A DNA stretch of 64,000 bases from Priestia megaterium (GCA_008180335.1 VTEF01000009.1:1-64000), one strand, 5' to 3'; counted from the stretch's first letter, positions 43,731-53,656 are shown. Program-made: numbers and translations. Notes: generated by a model not told the origin, from the sequence alone.

Positions 43731-44231
43731 ATGTTTTTGGAAGAAAAAGAGTTAGAAATTTTAGAAATCCTTGAGAAAAACAGCCGTATTTCAATAGATA
43801 GCATTGCCAAAATGGTCGATTTAACTTTAGAAGAAACATCTGCTGTTGTTAAAAAGTTAGAACATGAAAAAGTAATTGTTCAATATTCTGCAGATATTAA
43901 CTGGCGTAGGGTAGATGGACATGAAGGAGTCACGGCTATGATTGATGTCAAAGTCGCGCCAAAAAGAGGTGTGGGTTTTGATGAAATTGCAGAAAGAATC
44001 TATCGCTTTCAAGAAGTAAAGTCGGTTTATTTAATGTCAGGTGCATATGACTTATCAGTCATTATTGAAGGGAAATCGATGTCAGAGGTAGCGTTCTTTG
44101 TCTCTGAAAAGCTATCAACACTTGATTCTGTCTTATCGACTACCACTCATTTCATCCTGAAAAAGTATAAGCATGATGGGACGATTTATGAACAAGGCGA
44201 TGAAGATCGTAGAATCGTGGTGTCTCCATAA
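43731..44231 (+). CDS. alaR: Lrp/AsnC family regulator AlaR
   Basis: A 166-residue Lrp-type regulator: N-terminal helix-turn-helix (EILEILEKNSRISIDSIAKM) and a C-terminal RAM effector domain (SVYLMSGAYDLSVIIEG). In B. subtilis AlaR activates alaR-alaT in response to alanine. ATG at 43731 with AGGAGGG; the upstream in-frame start has no signal. It ends in TAATG, overlapping alaT by one base, and this coupling supports the assignment. Confidence 0.9.
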   Translation: MFLEEKELEILEILEKNSRISIDSIAKMVDLTLEETSAVVKKLEHEKVIVQYSADINWRRVDGHEGVTAMIDVKVAPKRGVGFDEIAERIYRFQEVKSVYLMSGAYDLSVIIEGKSMSEVAFFVSEKLSTLDSVLSTTTHFILKKYKHDGTIYEQGDEDRRIVVSP

Positions 44232-45391
44232 TGAAAGAGCGCTTGTCGGCAACCGTACAGCAACTGAAGCCATCAGGTATTCGCCGATTTTTTGATTTAG
44301 CAGCAAGTATGGATAATGTCATTTCACTTGGAGTAGGAGAGCCTGACTTTGTCACATCTTGGGCTGTTCGAGAAGCGAGTATTTTATCACTAGAAAGAGG
44401 TTATACATCCTATACAGCAAATGCAGGATTGCTAGAGCTGCGGATGGAAATCATGAATTACATGAAAAAGCAATTTCATGTCTCATATGATTATAAACAA
44501 GACATTATTGTGACAGTGGGCGGCAGCCAAGCATTAGATATTGCACTTCGGGCAATTATTAATCCACAAGATGAAATTATTGTTGTAGAGCCTAATTTTG
44601 TTTCATATAGCCCTTTAATTACATTAGCAGGCGGTGTGCCAGTCGCGGTTGAAACAACGGCAGAAACCCAGTTTAAATTACAGCCTGAACAAATTGAAGA
44701 AGTGATTACAAGTAAAACAAAAGCTTTGCTCCTTTGTTCACCTAACAATCCAACAGGCAGTTCATTATCAAAGTCAGAGTTAGAGGCTATTGCAGAAATC
44801 GTGATAAAACATGATTTATTAGTACTCACAGATGAGATTTATGCTGAGTTAACCTATGACGAAGCATTTACATCCATTGCTTCACTAGACGGAATGAGAG
44901 AAAGAACGATTATTGTATCAGGATTTTCAAAGGGATTTGCAATGACAGGGTGGAGGCTAGGTTACATATGTGCACCTACAGAACTTGCACAAGCGATGCT
45001 GAAAATTCATCAATACACGATGATGTGCGCACCTACGATGGCACAGTACGGGGCTATTGAGGCACTAAAAAATGGCGCGTTGGATGTAGAAGAAATGAGA
45101 AAAAGCTACCGGCGACGTCGAAACTATATGGTGAAATCATTAAATGAGATTCATTTACCCTGTCATACACCTGGGGGCGCTTTTTATGTATTCCCATCTG
45201 TAAAAAAGACAGGTCTTTCTTCTGAACAGTTTGCTGAGCAGCTGCTAATGGAAGAGCGAGTAGCTGTCGTACCGGGAAATGTGTTTGGAAAGGGAGGAGA
45301 AGGCCATATTCGTTGTTCGTATGCCTCATCAATGGAAGCATTAGAAGAAGCCATAAAACGGATTGGTCGTTTCGTTAAAAATACGTTATAA
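44231..45391 (+). CDS. alaT: Alanine transaminase AlaT (PLP aminotransferase class I/II)
   Basis: A 386-residue aspartate-aminotransferase-fold PLP enzyme. The PLP Lys is in SGFSKGFAMTGWRLGY; CSPNNPTGSSLS, LVLTDEIYAEL and the final RCSYASS substrate Arg are conserved. Known in B. subtilis as the alanine transaminase forming alanine from pyruvate with glutamate. Coupled to alaR by a one-base overlap. A terminator follows. Confidence 0.92.
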   Translation: MKERLSATVQQLKPSGIRRFFDLAASMDNVISLGVGEPDFVTSWAVREASILSLERGYTSYTANAGLLELRMEIMNYMKKQFHVSYDYKQDIIVTVGGSQALDIALRAIINPQDEIIVVEPNFVSYSPLITLAGGVPVAVETTAETQFKLQPEQIEEVITSKTKALLLCSPNNPTGSSLSKSELEAIAEIVIKHDLLVLTDEIYAELTYDEAFTSIASLDGMRERTIIVSGFSKGFAMTGWRLGYICAPTELAQAMLKIHQYTMMCAPTMAQYGAIEALKNGALDVEEMRKSYRRRRNYMVKSLNEIHLPCHTPGGAFYVFPSVKKTGLSSEQFAEQLLMEERVAVVPGNVFGKGGEGHIRCSYASSMEALEEAIKRIGRFVKNTL

Positions 45392-45393
45392 TA

Positions 45394-45443
45394 AGAAAAC
45401 CATGGTAATTCATTATTCTAATGGATTACCATGGTTTCTTTTT
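45394..45443 (+). terminator. Terminator after alaT
   Basis: AAGAAAACCATGGTAAT pairs with ATTACCATGGTTTCTT with a small bulge, then a T-run. Confidence 0.85.
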
Positions 45444-45521
45444 TACGTGCAGATTCAACAAGTGTAATTGTTTCATAATTATTACATAATTGGGAAATGA
45501 TAAAGAAAATACAACTACTTT

Positions 45522-45550
45522 TTGATTCAGCTTGTAAACTGTGCTATAAT
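45522..45550 (+). promoter_or_regulatory. Sigma-A promoter of yugI
   Basis: TTGATT (45522-45527), 17 bp, TATAAT (45545-45550), about 50 bases before the yugI start. Confidence 0.7.
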
Positions 45551-45599
45551 TTTTAATTGGCTATAATGGTGAAAATAAAAGGTATTTAGGAGTGTTTAT

Positions 45600-46001
45600 A
45601 TGTCAAAATTTGAAATTGGTACTGTTACAAAAGGAAAAGTAACAGGAATTCAACCATACGGTGCATTTGTTGCTTTAGATGAAGAAACGCAAGGATTAGT
45701 TCATATTTCAGAAGTAAAACATGGTTTTGTAAAAGATATTAATGAACATTTAACGGTAGGTGACGAAGTGAATGTAAAAGTTTTATCTGTTGATGAGTCA
45801 ACTGGTAAAATTGGTTTGTCAATTCGTGCAACTGAGCCAGCCCCTGAAAAAACAGAAGCTGCAGCTGCACCTAAAAAGCAACCGGCTAAAAAACGTCAAG
45901 CAACTGTTCACACTGAATCGACTCAAGGATTCAACACATTAAAAGAAAAATTAGAAGAGTGGATTGAGCAATCAAACCGTGAAGATTTAATTAAAAAATA
46001 A
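45600..46001 (+). CDS. yugI: S1 RNA-binding domain protein YugI (general stress protein 13)
   Basis: A 133-residue protein with one S1 domain (residues about 5-75: VTKGKVTGIQPYGAFVALDE, GLVHISEVKHGF, KVLSVDESTGKIGLSI), then a Pro/Ala/Lys-rich linker and an acidic helical tail. It resembles YugI, a ribosome-associated stress protein in B. subtilis. It should bind RNA or ribosomes. ATG start with AGGAG. Single gene between a promoter and a terminator. Confidence 0.92.
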   Translation: MSKFEIGTVTKGKVTGIQPYGAFVALDEETQGLVHISEVKHGFVKDINEHLTVGDEVNVKVLSVDESTGKIGLSIRATEPAPEKTEAAAAPKKQPAKKRQATVHTESTQGFNTLKEKLEEWIEQSNREDLIKK

Positions 46002-46010
46002 TGTTCGTTT

Positions 46011-46044
46011 AGAAAGCGCATTGTCAGAAGACAATGCGCTTTTG
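46011..46044. terminator. Bidirectional terminator between yugI and yuzA
   Basis: AAAGCGCATTGTC pairs perfectly with GACAATGCGCTTT around AGAA. Confidence 0.88.
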
Positions 46045-46047
46045 CTT

Positions 46048-46278
46048 TTAATGAGTTGTTTTCGGTTCAGTACGCTCCACTTCAGCAGATGGTTTAAATA
46101 ATAATCCTAAGTTAATCAAACCAGCAATTCCAACTAACCCGTAAATAATGCGAGATAGGGCAGAAGATTGTCCGCCAAAGATTGCTGCTACTAAGTCAAA
46201 TTGAAAAAATCCGATAAGTCCCCAGTTAATTGCTCCAATGATTGTTAGTACTAGTGCAATTCGTTGAATACCGCTCAT
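46048..46278 (-). CDS. yuzA: DUF378 membrane protein YuzA
   Basis: A 76-residue DUF378 protein with two transmembrane segments: ALVLTIIGAINWGLIGFF and SRIIYGLVGIAGLINLGLLF. The GAINWGLIG run is diagnostic. A polar C-terminal tail follows. ATG start with AAGGAGG upstream. Function unknown. Confidence 0.9.
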   Translation of the reverse strand: MSGIQRIALVLTIIGAINWGLIGFFQFDLVAAIFGGQSSALSRIIYGLVGIAGLINLGLLFKPSAEVERTEPKTTH

Positions 46279-46460
46279 TTAAGCTAACCTCCTTCTTCAG
46301 TTATTCACTTATTAGAGTGTTATCTTTTATTGAAAATATACACAGACTTCAATAAATGCAGGAGTGGGGTGTTCATTAATTGGAGATAATCTTTATGAAG
46401 TCACTTTACTTTACATCTAATTTTCTGTTCGTCATAATGTTGCTTGTGAGGAGGAGTTTT

Positions 46461-47624
46461 ATGAAAAACTTTACATTTTATAATCCAACAAAATTAATCT
46501 TTGGTAAAGACCAATTAGAACAATTGCAGACAGAAGCAAGTCGCTTTGGCAAAAAGATATTAGTGGTATATGGTGGAGGCAGCATTAAACGGAACGGTCT
46601 GTACGACAAGGTAATGTCACACTTAAAAGCAATCGATGCTGAAGTTTATGAATTAGCAGGTGTAGAGCCTAATCCACGTTTAACAACTGTAAGACGAGGA
46701 ATTGAACTTTGTAAAGAGCATAATATCGAATTTCTATTAGCAGTAGGTGGAGGAAGCGTAATCGACTGTACAAAAGCCATTGCAGCTGGTGCAAAATATG
46801 ATGGTGATGTATGGGACATTATCAATCGTGAAGCAGTTGCAACAGAGGCTTTACCGTTTGGAACAGTGTTAACACTTGCAGCTACAGGTTCAGAAATGAA
46901 TGCAGGATCAGTTATTACAAATTGGGAAACAAATGAAAAATACGGTTGGGGAAGTCCAGTAACATTTCCTCAGTTTTCAATTCTAGATCCGGTAAATACA
47001 TTTACAGTTCCAAAAGACCAAACAGTTTACGGTATGGTTGATATGATGAGTCATGTGTTTGAGCAATATTTTCATGATGCGACAAATACCCCGCTTCAAG
47101 ATCGCATGTGTGAAGGAGTTCTTCAAACAGTCATTGAAACAGGACCTCAGTTAGTGAAGGACTTAGAGAACTATGAATTACGTGAAACCATCTTATATAA
47201 TGGTACGATTGCTTTAAACGGGATGTTACAAATGGGGCACCAAGGTGATTGGGCAAGTCATAATATTGAGCACGCTGTCTCGGCTGTTTATGATATACCG
47301 CATGCAGGAGGCTTGGCGATTCTTTTCCCTAACTGGATGAAGCATGTGATGGATGAAAATGTGGGACGCTTTAAACAATTGGCGATTCGGGTATTTAATG
47401 TAAATCCAGAAGGTAAAACAGATAAAGAAGCGGCTCTTGAAGGTGTAGAGAAGCTACGTGAATTCTGGACAAGCTTAGGTGCACCAACTCGTTTAGCAGA
47501 CTATGGTATCGGTGAAGATAAGTTAGAGCTTATGGCTGATCGTGCAATGGCAAAAGGAGAATTTGGCCGTTTTAAAAAGCTACAGCGTGAAGATGTCTTA
47601 GCTATTTTAAGAGCTTCTTTATAA
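46461..47624 (+). CDS. yugJ: Iron-dependent alcohol dehydrogenase YugJ (butanol dehydrogenase type)
   Basis: A 387-residue Fe-ADH family protein, the same length as B. subtilis YugJ. Cofactor motif [13 protein letters not shown] and metal ligands in [13 protein letters not shown] and [18 protein letters not shown]. It should oxidise primary alcohols or reduce aldehydes with NAD(P)H. The start is the ATG at 46461 with GAGGAGGAG upstream; the 27 upstream in-frame codons from 46380 lack a signal. Single gene. Confidence 0.92.
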   Translation: MKNFTFYNPTKLIFGKDQLEQLQTEASRFGKKILVVYGGGSIKRNGLYDKVMSHLKAIDAEVYELAGVEPNPRLTTVRRGIELCKEHNIEFLLAVGGGSVIDCTKAIAAGAKYDGDVWDIINREAVATEALPFGTVLTLAATGSEMNAGSVITNWETNEKYGWGSPVTFPQFSILDPVNTFTVPKDQTVYGMVDMMSHVFEQYFHDATNTPLQDRMCEGVLQTVIETGPQLVKDLENYELRETILYNGTIALNGMLQMGHQGDWASHNIEHAVSAVYDIPHAGGLAILFPNWMKHVMDENVGRFKQLAIRVFNVNPEGKTDKEAALEGVEKLREFWTSLGAPTRLADYGIGEDKLELMADRAMAKGEFGRFKKLQREDVLAILRASL

Positions 47625-47642
47625 ACATATTCTTTAATATTG

Positions 47643-47676
47643 AAAAAGCCATGCAGCAAATGCATGGCTTTTTTAG
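47643..47676 (+). terminator. Terminator after yugJ
   Basis: AAAAAGCCATGCA pairs perfectly with TGCATGGCTTTTT around GCAAA, then more T. Confidence 0.88.
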
Positions 47677-47698
47677 GTTGTTATCACAAAGCTTAATG

Positions 47699-48055
47699 TT
47701 AGTGAACACTATGTTTTTTTTGTTTTGTTTTTAAATCATCTCGTACGGTTTTGTTCGAAAGAGGAACACCACTATAATAAGCTGCTCTTCCTAATAAGTG
47801 TCCTGCAATCGGAGATGTAATAAAGATAAATACAATCCCTAAAAGCAATTGTCCATTTATGTGACCTTCTTCGATCCAAAAGAATAGTAGACACCCAACT
47901 AAAATGAGTAAAATACCTAATGTCGCACTTTTAGAAGCTGCATGACTTCTTGTATATGTGTCAGGTAAACGAACGAGTCCAATCATTGTCACAACGGTTA
48001 AAAGAGAGCCCATTAGAATAATAATCCCCACAATAAATTCACTGATTTCTGTCAT
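47699..48055 (-). CDS. mrpG: Mrp-type Na+/H+ antiporter subunit G
   Basis: A 118-residue membrane protein of the MnhG/PhaG family: IGLVRLPDTYTRSHAASKSATLG is the hallmark, with three hydrophobic segments. The preferred start is the ATG at 48055, ten bases after GGGGAG; a TTG at 48061 would be two codons longer. It overlaps mrpF by 17 bases and is the last gene of the operon. A basic tail follows. Confidence 0.93.
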   Translation of the reverse strand: MTEISEFIVGIIILMGSLLTVVTMIGLVRLPDTYTRSHAASKSATLGILLILVGCLLFFWIEEGHINGQLLLGIVFIFITSPIAGHLLGRAAYYSGVPLSNKTVRDDLKTKQKKHSVH

Positions 48056-48323
48056 ATTCAATGATCTCCCCTTTCTCTAAAAACTTCGAGAATGCAACAG
48101 TTCCGACAAATGCGATAATCCCAAGAAGCAAAATAACTTCTATAAATGATTCTGTTCGTAACACGATACATAAAATGGCTGTTACAGCAATGATATTAAT
48201 TCCAATGGCATCAAGAGCCATAGCTCTGTCAGCTGTCGAAGGTCCTTTTATAATGCGATATACATATCCAATTGTAGAAGCGGAGATGAGAATAAGCGAA
48301 ATATTTAATAAGATGTCTAACAT
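48039..48323 (-). CDS. mrpF: Mrp-type Na+/H+ antiporter subunit F
   Basis: A 94-residue protein with three transmembrane segments, with the MrpF-type GPSTADRAMALDAIGINI motif. In B. subtilis MrpF is also linked to bile salt and cholate resistance. Starts next to the mrpE stop and overlaps mrpG; GGAGGTGAG upstream. Confidence 0.93.
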   Translation of the reverse strand: MLDILLNISLILISASTIGYVYRIIKGPSTADRAMALDAIGINIIAVTAILCIVLRTESFIEVILLLGIIAFVGTVAFSKFLEKGEIIEYDRNQ

Positions 48324-48800
48324 TTAGCGGCTCACCTCCATAATGGCTTTTTCAAATGTATGCTGAATGTCTTTAATTACTTCATCAATATCGTCTGTAT
48401 TCATTGCATGAATATAAAGCGTTGAGTTATCATCTGATACGTCAATGACTAACGTCCCGGGTGTAAGTGTAATTAATAGAGAAAGAGTGGTAATTTCCCA
48501 ATCTTTCTCAAGTCGGGTTGGCATAGCGAAGATGGCCGGCTGTAATTTTAACTTTGGACGCAGAACATCTTGAATAACCGCAATGTTAGATTTAAATAGT
48601 TCACGTAGAAAAATAAGCAGCAATTTCACGATTGCATAAATTTTTTCTAAATAAAAACGTTGATGGAAAAAGCGTCTAAATGTAAAAATGATGACAGCTC
48701 CCCAGAAAAAGCCGATCAGAAAAGAGGGTCCTGTCCAAATGCCTCTTAAGAACATCCAAGTAAATGCGATGATAACATTTAATAATAGTTGAAATGACAT
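48324..48800 (-). CDS. mrpE: Mrp-type Na+/H+ antiporter subunit E
   Basis: A 158-residue protein with two N-terminal membrane segments and a C-terminal cytoplasmic domain. ALLITLTPGTLVIDVS is the MrpE core (here LLITLTPGTLVIDVSDD), followed by YIHAMNTDD. ATG start with AGGAG. Six bases after mrpD. Confidence 0.93.
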   Translation of the reverse strand: MSFQLLLNVIIAFTWMFLRGIWTGPSFLIGFFWGAVIIFTFRRFFHQRFYLEKIYAIVKLLLIFLRELFKSNIAVIQDVLRPKLKLQPAIFAMPTRLEKDWEITTLSLLITLTPGTLVIDVSDDNSTLYIHAMNTDDIDEVIKDIQHTFEKAIMEVSR

Positions 48801-48806
48801 GCAGAT

Positions 48807-50291
48807 CTACTCCTTTAACACCGATTGGATATAAATAAAAGGGTCCATGAGTGTTTCAGCTGCCATTGAAATATAAGGATATACAACTTCCGCACCTAAT
48901 CCTAAAAATACAGATATCGCAAGCAAAATCACTGATGGATATAACAATCCTTTTGTTGTGCCTTTTTCTTGCTCTGCTGTTAACTTTGGCGCACGCCAGA
49001 AACAGTTCATAAAGATTTTCATTGCTGAATAAAGAACCATAAGACTAGAGACTAATAGCACAATAACAAATGTGTAGCTCCCTGATTCCAATCCCCCTCT
49101 TATAAGCAGGAATTTGCCGATAAACCCACTTAAAGGAGGAATTCCTGCTAATGAAATAGTAGCGATAAAAAACATCCAAGCGAGTTGAGGGTGACGCTGA
49201 ATTAATCCACCCATTTCTTTTAGTTTTGTTGTGCCTGTGATCGCGATAATCGCTCCGCCTAATAAAAATAAACCTGCTTTAATAATCATATCGTGAATCA
49301 GGTAATAGATGGCACCTTCTATTCCTGCCGGTGTTGTCAGTGTTACACCATATACAATAACACCGACTGCGATAATAATATTATAAATTAAAATTTTATT
49401 TATATCCGAATAAGCAATTGCTCCAATGGATCCGATTACGATCGTTAATAGGGCTGTATATCCGATAATTTGATGAGTCAGCTCTGGATGGTGATAAAAG
49501 ATGAGTGTAAACGTACGAAAAATGGAATAGATTCCAACTTTCGTAAGCAATGCACCAAATAGGGCAGTAACAACCGGAGGAGGCGCACTATAAGAACCTG
49601 GTAACCAGAAATACATTGGAAATAAAGCAGCTTTTAATCCAAATACAATAAAGAAAAGGACTGCAATGGTTGTTAAAATGCCAGGTTGATTTACTTCTGC
49701 AACACGCTGAGACAAGTCAGCCATGTTTAATGTTCCTGTTACAGCATATAAATAAGCAACAGTGATAACAAACAATGCAGAAGAGATTACGTTCACAAGA
49801 ATATACTTAATAGATTCTCTTAATTGAGCTTTTGTTCCTCCGATGACGATCAAGGCATAAGATGACATTAACATGACTTCAAAGAAAACAAATAAGTTAA
49901 AAATATCACCTGTTAAAAATGCCCCGAATACCCCAACTAATAAAAATTGAACCAGTGTATAAAAGTAAAAACGTTCACGCTGTTCACCAATAGAGCGAAA
50001 AGCAAATAATACACAGCACAGCGTAACGATACTTGCCGTTAAGACAAGAAGTGCTGCGAACATATCTGCAACGAGTATAATCCCAAAGGGAGGATCCCAA
50101 TCTCCAAGCTTATGAGTTAAAATCCCTTCGGTATATACAAGGTGTACAAGATAAGCTGAAAAGCCTGTCGTAACTACTAGTGATAACGTACTGATTATCC
50201 TTTGAAGTTTAATATTGTCTTTAAAAAATATAAGTACAACACCTACAACAAACGGGATAAGCAGTGGAATGATTACAAAATTATTCATCAT
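48807..50291 (-). CDS. mrpD: Mrp-type Na+/H+ antiporter subunit D
   Basis: A 494-residue polytopic protein of the complex I NuoN/M/L-like antiporter family. The conserved Glu lies in FFEVMLMSSYAL and the Lys in FGLKAALFPMYFWLPGSY; about 14 membrane segments. One of two proton-channel-like subunits of the complex, with mrpA. ATGs at 50297, 50291 and 50288 are all in frame; the middle one is eight bases from GGGG. Overlaps mrpC. Confidence 0.94.
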   Translation of the reverse strand: MMNNFVIIPLLIPFVVGVVLIFFKDNIKLQRIISTLSLVVTTGFSAYLVHLVYTEGILTHKLGDWDPPFGIILVADMFAALLVLTASIVTLCCVLFAFRSIGEQRERFYFYTLVQFLLVGVFGAFLTGDIFNLFVFFEVMLMSSYALIVIGGTKAQLRESIKYILVNVISSALFVITVAYLYAVTGTLNMADLSQRVAEVNQPGILTTIAVLFFIVFGLKAALFPMYFWLPGSYSAPPPVVTALFGALLTKVGIYSIFRTFTLIFYHHPELTHQIIGYTALLTIVIGSIGAIAYSDINKILIYNIIIAVGVIVYGVTLTTPAGIEGAIYYLIHDMIIKAGLFLLGGAIIAITGTTKLKEMGGLIQRHPQLAWMFFIATISLAGIPPLSGFIGKFLLIRGGLESGSYTFVIVLLVSSLMVLYSAMKIFMNCFWRAPKLTAEQEKGTTKGLLYPSVILLAISVFLGLGAEVVYPYISMAAETLMDPFIYIQSVLKE

Positions 50292-50622
50292 CTTCATGTC
50301 CCCTTAACTTGTCCATATCGTCTGTTCCAAGTTCTTGATAAGCACGATAGGCTAATACAAGGAAAAAGGAAGTAACCCCAAAGCTAATAACAATTGCTGT
50401 TAAAATCAATGCTTGGGGAAGAGGGTCTGTATAAGAAGCAGCATGCTCTCCAAGTAGAGGTACAGTGCCGCCTTTAAGTCCACCCATTGTTAATATTAGC
50501 AAATGTGCACCGTGACTTAGTAAACCTGTTCCAATAATAATGCGCAATAAACTACGCGATAACATAAGATACACAGCGGCAGTGAATAGAATTCCTGCCA
50601 CAATCGACATCAATATTTCCAT
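50281..50622 (-). CDS. mrpC: Mrp-type Na+/H+ antiporter subunit C
   Basis: A 113-residue protein with three transmembrane segments, homologous to NuoK: LLSHGAHLLILTMGG and LPQALILTAIVISFG are typical. Overlaps mrpB by one base (TAATG) and mrpD by about 11 bases, so translation is coupled. Confidence 0.94.
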   Translation of the reverse strand: MEILMSIVAGILFTAAVYLMLSRSLLRIIIGTGLLSHGAHLLILTMGGLKGGTVPLLGEHAASYTDPLPQALILTAIVISFGVTSFFLVLAYRAYQELGTDDMDKLRGHEDDE

Positions 50623-51047
50623 TATTCGCTCTCTCCAATCGTTTGAATAATGGTCATTGTTACACCTACAACTACGAGATAGACGCCAAGGTCAAACAAA
50701 ACGACTGTTGCTAGCGCTGTTTTTCCCAGTATAGGAAGATCGAAATAGTCATATGTGTGTGTAAGAAACGGAGCTTTAAATATAAATGATCCGATTCCTG
50801 TTAATAAAGCGAGCAACAGCCCCGAGGCTGCTATCTTTTTATGATCAAATGGAATTACTTTCGAGACTGTTTTGATATCAAATGCTAGTAACAGTAAAAC
50901 AAGAGCAGCAGAGGTCGTCAGCCCTCCAATGAATCCTCCGCCAGGTGTGTAATGACCTGCAAAAAAGAGGTGAATAGCAAAGATGATAATGATAAAACTT
51001 ACAACTTTTGTTGTGGTTTGTAAAATCAAATCATTTCTTTTCATCAT
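50622..51047 (-). CDS. mrpB: Mrp-type Na+/H+ antiporter subunit B
   Basis: A 141-residue protein with four transmembrane segments of the MnhB family: HYTPGGGFIGGLTTSAALVL is the hallmark. It overlaps the mrpA stop in an ATGA arrangement and has AGGAGG upstream. Confidence 0.94.
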   Translation of the reverse strand: MMKRNDLILQTTTKVVSFIIIIFAIHLFFAGHYTPGGGFIGGLTTSAALVLLLLAFDIKTVSKVIPFDHKKIAASGLLLALLTGIGSFIFKAPFLTHTYDYFDLPILGKTALATVVLFDLGVYLVVVGVTMTIIQTIGESE

Positions 51048-53446
51048 TTATCCTCCTTTGCTAGTCGCAAGCGGATCATGCTATAAATGCCTAGAGCTGC
51101 AATGCATAATACGGCAATCTCAAATAATGTATCGAATCCACGGAAGTCTACAAGTATGACATTAACCATGTTTTCGCCACCTGCTTCTTTATAACTATTT
51201 TCAATGAAATATTGTGAGATGGAATCAAATAATTTTGTACTATTTGATGAAATTCCAATTAGTGTAACAGTAATGCCGACTAATAACGCAACAATAAAGT
51301 TTGGCAAATGAAACTTTAACCGAATTTTTTTCGTTTTAAACTCTGGCAAGTAGTAGAAGCATAGCAAGAAAAGAGCTACAGATACTGTTTCAATAACCAA
51401 TTGTGTCAGCGCTAAGTCTGGTGCTCTGAATAAAACGAAAAACAGAGCTAGTGTATAGCCGACAACGCCAAGAGAAATAATCGCTGTTAACCGTGATTTA
51501 GCTAATAATGTAGTAGCTGTCCCTGCAACCATGATAAACGCTAGAATTGCTTCGTAAACGCCAATAGAAGCAGTGTTTGATGGATCGATAGAAAAAGCGT
51601 CTTGTGTGAAAAGGACTGCTAGCACCATTACGCCGATAAACGTAAAAATAATGAGCAAATAGTCTCTAATGAACCCCGTCATAAAAAATCGCATAACACG
51701 GTTTGAGCTTTTTTCCATTCCTGATAGTCCTTTGTTATAAGCATTATTCAAAGTAATGGACTCAGGGAAGAGCGTGTATACTTTTCTCCATTTCTCAAGG
51801 GTTATAAATAATAAAATCCCAATCCCAATTACACCAATTGTCATAAACAGTTCTGGGGTAAATCCGTGCCAAAATGTAATATGAACATGAAACTGTTCAC
51901 CAGTTTCTAATAAACGTGGTGCAATAGAGGCCATTGTCGGCTCAATAATGCTTGACTCCAATAAGTTTGGAAAGAAGCCAAAAATGATAACCAATGAAGC
52001 AAGAATAACAGGTGAAATAAGCATTCCTATAGGTGCTTCATGTGGTTTTTTCTTTAATTTCTCTGGCTGGTATTTACCTGTAAATGTTTTAAATATTAGC
52101 ATCATACTATAAATAAATGTAAATACACTTCCGACCCATGCTAGAACTGGGAATAATATGCCCCAGGTCTCTACGTTATAAATATCCATTTTTGTGACAT
52201 TTACCATGCCCGTAAAAAACATTTCTTTACTTAAAAATCCATTAAATGGTGGGAGTCCAGCCATTGAAAATCCACCAATGACCGCAATTGTAAATGTGAC
52301 AGGCATGAAACTCATTAATCCGCCTAATTTGCGAATATCACGTGTTCCTGTTTCGTGATCGACAATTCCTACAACCATAAATAAACTGCCTTTAAATGTT
52401 GCATGATTGATTAAATGAAAGACAGCAGCTGTAATTGCTACTACATAAATGTTGTCATCTAAAAAATCATAGTGAAGCGCAGCACTTCCAACACCAATCA
52501 ATGAGGTAATTAATCCAAGTTGACTAATTGTTGAAAAGGCTAATATACTCTTTAAATCCGTTTGTTTGACAGCTGAGAATGAGCCCCAGAATAAAGTGAC
52601 AATTCCGACGCTTGAAACAGCAACGAACCATACAGCATCATCTGCAAAAATGGGACTTAATCTTGCTAGTAGATAAATCCCTGCTTTAACCATCGTGGCA
52701 GAATGTAAGTATGCACTGACTGGCGTTGGAGCTTCCATTGCATCAGGTAACCATATGTGAAATGGAAATTGTGCTGATTTGGTAAAAGCACCAAGCAAGA
52801 TTAAAATCATTGCTGGGATGAAGAAAGAACCTGATGTAATGACATCTAAGTTGGCTACCATTTCACGCACACTGAATGTCCCGCTCATTAAATAGAGAAG
52901 AACCATCCCTGCAAGCATTGAAAGCCCGCCGAACACAGTAATAAGCATGGACTTTTGAGCACCATAGCGAGATTTTTCTCGTTGATACCAATAGCCAATT
53001 AAAAGGAAAGATGAAAGACTTGTCAGTTCCCAAAAACTGTATAAGACGATTAGGTTGTCAGATAAAACTACGCCTAGCATTGCCCCCATAAACATGAGCA
53101 AGTAAACATAAAAGGAATTCAATGCTTCTTTTGTTTTTGACAAATAATAGATTGAATAAAGAATAACTAATGATCCGATACCGGTAATTAGTAAGGCAAA
53201 AAGCAAACCTAGTCCATCGATATAGATATCAAAATTAATCCCAAGACTAGGTATCCATTTTAATGAATATAAATACGCATTCCCGTTCGATACACCACTA
53301 ATGTACTGAGTGAAATAGATGAATAGCACAAGTGGTAGTGGTAGAACAAACCAACCTGTATGAACCTGCCTAAAAGATTTATACAGAAAGGGAATAAAAA
53401 GTGCTAATAAAAAAGGTGATAAAATCACCAGGTGTAACCATGACAA
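51044..53446 (-). CDS. mrpA: Mrp-type Na+/H+ antiporter subunit A
   Basis: An 800-residue protein, the usual MrpA length. The N-terminal part is a NuoL-like antiporter subunit (conserved YSFWELTSLSSFLLIGYW and FHIWLPDAMEAPTPVSAYLH, with the conserved Glu and Lys residues), and the C-terminal third carries MrpA-specific and MnhB-like membrane segments. With mrpB to mrpG it forms the heteromeric Na+/H+ antiporter for alkali and salt tolerance. Start TTG eight bases after AGGAGG. First gene of the operon. Confidence 0.95.
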   Translation of the reverse strand: MSWLHLVILSPFLLALFIPFLYKSFRQVHTGWFVLPLPLVLFIYFTQYISGVSNGNAYLYSLKWIPSLGINFDIYIDGLGLLFALLITGIGSLVILYSIYYLSKTKEALNSFYVYLLMFMGAMLGVVLSDNLIVLYSFWELTSLSSFLLIGYWYQREKSRYGAQKSMLITVFGGLSMLAGMVLLYLMSGTFSVREMVANLDVITSGSFFIPAMILILLGAFTKSAQFPFHIWLPDAMEAPTPVSAYLHSATMVKAGIYLLARLSPIFADDAVWFVAVSSVGIVTLFWGSFSAVKQTDLKSILAFSTISQLGLITSLIGVGSAALHYDFLDDNIYVVAITAAVFHLINHATFKGSLFMVVGIVDHETGTRDIRKLGGLMSFMPVTFTIAVIGGFSMAGLPPFNGFLSKEMFFTGMVNVTKMDIYNVETWGILFPVLAWVGSVFTFIYSMMLIFKTFTGKYQPEKLKKKPHEAPIGMLISPVILASLVIIFGFFPNLLESSIIEPTMASIAPRLLETGEQFHVHITFWHGFTPELFMTIGVIGIGILLFITLEKWRKVYTLFPESITLNNAYNKGLSGMEKSSNRVMRFFMTGFIRDYLLIIFTFIGVMVLAVLFTQDAFSIDPSNTASIGVYEAILAFIMVAGTATTLLAKSRLTAIISLGVVGYTLALFFVLFRAPDLALTQLVIETVSVALFLLCFYYLPEFKTKKIRLKFHLPNFIVALLVGITVTLIGISSNSTKLFDSISQYFIENSYKEAGGENMVNVILVDFRGFDTLFEIAVLCIAALGIYSMIRLRLAKEDK

Positions 53447-53525
53447 AACACAAACCTCCTTGTGACATCCAGCAAAATAGATTTTCTAGAAACGATTATA
53501 TAATAATTTGGCCACGCTTGCATCC

Positions 53526-53542
53526 ATACTACTCAGTAGTAT
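53526..53542. promoter_or_regulatory. Palindrome upstream of mrpA, candidate operator
   Basis: ATACTACTCAGTAGTAT is a perfect 8-1-8 palindrome, 80 bases upstream of the mrp operon and about 115 before the small gene on the other strand. TATAAT-like sequences lie between it and mrpA. It has the size of a dimeric repressor site. Confidence 0.5.
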
Positions 53543-53656
53543 CAACGATTTTAACCTGGCTTATTAAATAAATAGAAACTCGTCGTCAGAAACGTGAAAA
53601 AAATTTTTTTGAATAAAAAGGAGAAAATTTGTCACCCTAATAATGAGGTGATGGAA

